From: Dehalococcoidia bacterium
GTDB taxonomy: Bacteria; Chloroflexota; Dehalococcoidia; Lucifugimonadales; UBA3495
Assembly: GCA_022823505.1 (NCBI GenBank)
Contig: JAJEIA010000096.1
Location: forward strand, 1 to 43,530
Reading direction: 5' to 3'
DNA length: 43,530 nt
Below, piece after piece: positions 41,610 to 43,530 of the stretch. Both the position numbers and the translations under genes were made by a program. The notes below the pieces were generated by a model. That model was not told where the DNA came from. It ran no database searches and was given only the letters and a program-made list of their open reading frames with translations. Numbering within the stretch: position 1 is the stretch's first letter; the number at the start of each line of letters is the position of its first letter.

Positions 41610-41900
41610 CTACAGGCCAGACACCACGAACGCGTTGACGGTTGCCACCGCGTGGCGCTCATGAACTCGCTCGCCGACTTCCGGTTGGGCCAGAAGCGCC
41701 TGCGCCTTTTCAACGCTGTCGAACTCGACAACCATGACGCGGCCGGGTTCTATGTCACCAGCAACAGCCGAGACCGGTCCTCCTCGGGCCAGGTACTTCC
41801 CGCCGCTCTTCGCAATGACGGGGACCATACGATCCGAGATTTCCTCGAGCTTCGCGCGGTTTTCAATGTCGCTGTCTATTACGACCAGGTAACCTTTCAT
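41610..41900 (-). CDS. DUF1330-family protein
   Basis: 96 residues from ATG 41900, behind GAGAGGAACAG. It is a small ferredoxin-like alpha/beta fold of the DUF1330 family: MKGYLVVIDSDIENRAKLEE, SGGKYLARGGPVSAV, GRVMVVEFDSVEKAQALLAQ, and a C-terminal VATVNAFVVSGL. The biochemical role is unknown; members resemble dimeric alpha-beta barrel proteins. It lies directly upstream of the permease gene on the same strand (gap 26-38 bases), so the two form an operon. Confidence 0.9.
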   Translation of the reverse strand: MKGYLVVIDSDIENRAKLEEISDRMVPVIAKSGGKYLARGGPVSAVAGDIEPGRVMVVEFDSVEKAQALLAQPEVGERVHERHAVATVNAFVVSGL

Positions 41901-42510
41901 CTGTTCCTCTCTTATGGTTTTCTCGACAATGGGTTCTACGCCGCACCGTCGCGGCATTCTGGGCAGGATGCGGGCACCACGCATCCGGAGGGCCACGGGT
42001 TTTGCACGCGTTATGGTTGTCGGACCCCGGCCGATGGCTCATCGACGACGTGAGTCCGCCGGCGCCGTCACGAAGCAAAGTGTTGGTGTCCCATTCGCGG
42101 AGGGTCGCCGTTACGCGCTGCGTCGCGGGCCACGTCCTGGTCCAGCCAGCGAATGCTCCGGCGGCGGCGCCGGCCGAGCCGTGGGCCAAACCCATGTGGA
42201 CGAGTTCATGCATATCACCGGAGTGGCAACGAACGGCGAGAAGTGTCTTGAGCCGCGCTTCGGTCCGGGCCAGTCCACGACGTGGGTTCGAAAAAGTTCC
42301 CATCTCATCTACATCGAAGGCATCGCTTGCGTGACGGGCCTGCAGTCCGTCACGCCCGGCACACACACGGCGACACCATCCGACGGGATGGCCAGGGTTG
42401 GGCGCCGATCCGCAATCCGGTCACCGATGGCCGGTCCCTCCCCCAGACCCGATGTGATCCAGGTCAATACCACCGAATGGTCCGCCTGCCGAACTGCCCG
42501 TCGGGCCGGC

Positions 42511-42542
42511 GTGAGAGCCTGTCCCCGCGGCCAGGCTCTCAC
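42511..42542. repeat. Perfect 11-bp inverted repeat hairpin
   Basis: GTGAGAGCCTG (42511-42521) and CAGGCTCTCAC (42532-42542) pair around TCCCCGCGGC. There is no T-run on either side; it may be a terminator without a T-run or a mobile-element trace. Confidence 0.6.
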
Positions 42543-42801
42543 GGGCACGGATTCCACGCTCAGTGCAAGGATCGAGACCGGCGCGGTGATCAGCGCCATG
42601 GATGCGACCGCGCGCGGGCAGGACCGAGAGGCCTTATGCGGCCTGCTCATGTATGACTCCTCAATCAGATGATCAGTTATATGAAGCGGCCGCGAAGGCC
42701 GCTGCCCCTGTTCCGCTCAACCCCCGGGACGGGAAATCGAGCGATCAAGCATCGTCTTTATGCAGACGAGAATCTGGTATTGGACCGTCGATAGTATGAT
42801 C

Positions 42802-42813
42802 ATGACCGGTCAT
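42802..42813. promoter_or_regulatory. Perfect 12-bp palindrome, possible operator
   Basis: ATGACCGGTCAT is its own reverse complement and lies in the AT-rich region upstream of the SDR gene. The size and symmetry suit a dimeric repressor site. No repressor gene is adjacent in the window. Confidence 0.4.
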
Positions 42814-42859
42814 ATTTGTGTGAAATCCACGTAAAAATAAAGTGAGTAAATTGTGAGAA

Positions 42860-42891
42860 GCCGGCGGCGTTACGAATCTCTGCCCGCCGGC
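42860..42891 (+). terminator. GC-rich hairpin, weak terminator candidate
   Basis: GCCGGCGG (42860-42867) pairs with CCGCCGGC (42884-42891) around a 16-base loop, followed by CGTTTGTG. The T-run is poor, so the function is uncertain. Confidence 0.35.
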
Positions 42892-43144
42892 CGTTTGTGC
42901 CGCGCTTCTGCCCATCACGGCAAGAGACCACGCCCACTACCGTTGGGTCGCTCTTATCTCTGACCTGCTCACGATAGGCGTGCCACTTGCCATGTTGGGC
43001 CGACCGGCGTTGGCACAGGGTCCTCGGGCCGGATGGTCCACGACGCCGGGGCGCATAACCCGGGGACTGTGCGACATGAGGCGATTGCAGGTCCTGGACA
43101 ACACTCTAGACGCTGCGGCCAACGAGCAACCGCTGAATAATCCG

Positions 43145-43530
43145 ATGCAGGGGAAAATCTGTCTCATAACCGGCGGCAGCGACGGCATCGGCTATGCGGC
43201 CTCCCGCGAACTGGCCCGCATGGGCGCCCGGGTGGTCATCGTGGGCCGCAACGCCGCCAAGACCGAAGGCGCAGTCCGGCAGATCATCGCCGCTACGGGC
43301 AACCCGGCGGTGCAGTACCTGCTGGCCGACCTTTCGTCCCAACGCGAGGTGCGTCGCGTCGCCGCCGAGGCGATGGAACTGGTGCCCCACCTGGACGTGC
43401 TGCTGAACAATGCCGGGGCCATCTTCCTGTCCGACCGGAGCAGCGCCGAGGGTATCGAGATGACCTTCGCGCTGAACCACCTGAGCTACTTCCTGCTGAC
43501 CGGCCTGCTGCTGGAACACTTGCGAAAAGT
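43145..43530 (+). CDS. Short-chain dehydrogenase/reductase (SDR), 3' partial
   Basis: The frame stays open to the window end. From ATG 43145 it reads MQGKICLITGGSDGIGYAAS with the Rossmann TGGSDGIG nucleotide motif, ELARMGARVVIVGRN, LLADLSSQREV (the adenine-pocket Asp), LDVLLNNAGAIF (the NNAG motif) and the MTFALNHLSYFLLT segment. The N-H-L-x-x-F-x-L-T pattern is typical of retinol dehydrogenase and WW-oxidoreductase-like SDRs. The catalytic Ser-Tyr-Lys lie beyond the window. An in-frame ATG at 43076 would add 23 residues (MRRLQVLDNTLDAAANEQ...) and has no better ribosome site. Substrate unknown. Confidence 0.88.
   Translation, partial: MQGKICLITGGSDGIGYAASRELARMGARVVIVGRNAAKTEGAVRQIIAATGNPAVQYLLADLSSQREVRRVAAEAMELVPHLDVLLNNAGAIFLSDRSSAEGIEMTFALNHLSYFLLTGLLLEHLRK

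Larger units (their letters stand above)
41901..43144. other. Gene-poor region with short palindromes
   Basis: No ORF in these ~1.2 kb looks conserved; a minus-strand frame around 42309-42600 starts with a signal-like helix (MALITAPVSILALSV) but continues without recognisable content. The stretch 42760-42860 is unusually AT-rich. In the frame of the final SDR gene an open stretch with a hydrophobic, signal-like part (DLLTIGVPLAMLGRPALAQG, ~42959-43020) runs upstream of the likely start; it may be a decayed or alternative N-terminus. Confidence 0.45.

Noticed and set aside
41863-42366. 167-codon minus-strand frame upstream of the DUF1330 gene
   Set aside because: It overlaps the better-supported DUF1330 start and shows no domain or sensible composition.

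Overview
The window is GC-rich bacterial DNA, open at both ends: a CoA-transferase gene enters from the left and a short-chain dehydrogenase gene runs off the right. The gene content (type III CoA-transferase, three luciferase-like flavin monooxygenases, two FMN-dependent 2-hydroxy-acid oxidases, a ThDP enzyme, a sulfatase remnant, a UGSC selenoprotein and giant cadherin-like surface proteins) fits a marine or sponge-associated Chloroflexota of the SAR202/Dehalococcoidia type. That placement is inferred from gene families; the window has no rRNA or tRNA to confirm it.

Positions 1-10.1 kb (plus strand) hold metabolic genes. After the tandem CoA-transferase comes a compact cluster: a conserved protein of unknown function, a selenoprotein whose ORF is interrupted by an in-frame TGA inside a D-U-G-S-C motif, and an NHL beta-propeller. 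An IS110-family element with a structured non-coding left end lies directly behind the propeller gene. Next are a luciferase-like monooxygenase, an acetolactate-synthase-like ThDP enzyme and a 2-hydroxy-acid oxidase closed by a strong intrinsic terminator. tex follows on the minus strand.

Positions 12.3-18.3 kb hold a gene-poor stretch, a 1536-residue envelope protein (N-terminal propeller-like repeats, then cadherin/Ig-like domains) and an intergenic region with a dispersed palindromic repeat. Positions 18.3-21.5 kb are a probable catabolic operon: flavin monooxygenase, small unknown protein, alpha/beta hydrolase, VOC protein. Positions 21.5-25.1 kb (minus) carry a small-molecule kinase-like protein, a methyltransferase, a decayed sulfatase C-terminus, a 108-residue orphan and an F420-type luciferase-family oxidoreductase. 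Positions 25.3-30.0 kb carry an IS256-type remnant, an unusual HTH protein with eight membrane segments, a second hydroxy-acid oxidase and an aminotransferase.

Positions 30.2-39.7 kb look like a genomic dump: an integrase tail, an IS701-type transposase remnant, a duplicated scrap of surface-protein gene, a 2083-residue surface protein made of five repeats of about 1.07 kb, an IS982-type remnant and a decayed mqnA (futalosine menaquinone pathway). The right end has an NCS2 purine/uracil permease gene with a late frameshift, behind a DUF1330 gene, then about 1 kb without genes and the start of an SDR gene.

The most notable items are the UGSC selenoprotein with its neighbours and candidate SECIS, the IS110 guide-RNA candidate, the HTH-8TM protein, the two repeat-built surface proteins and the mqnA pseudogene.
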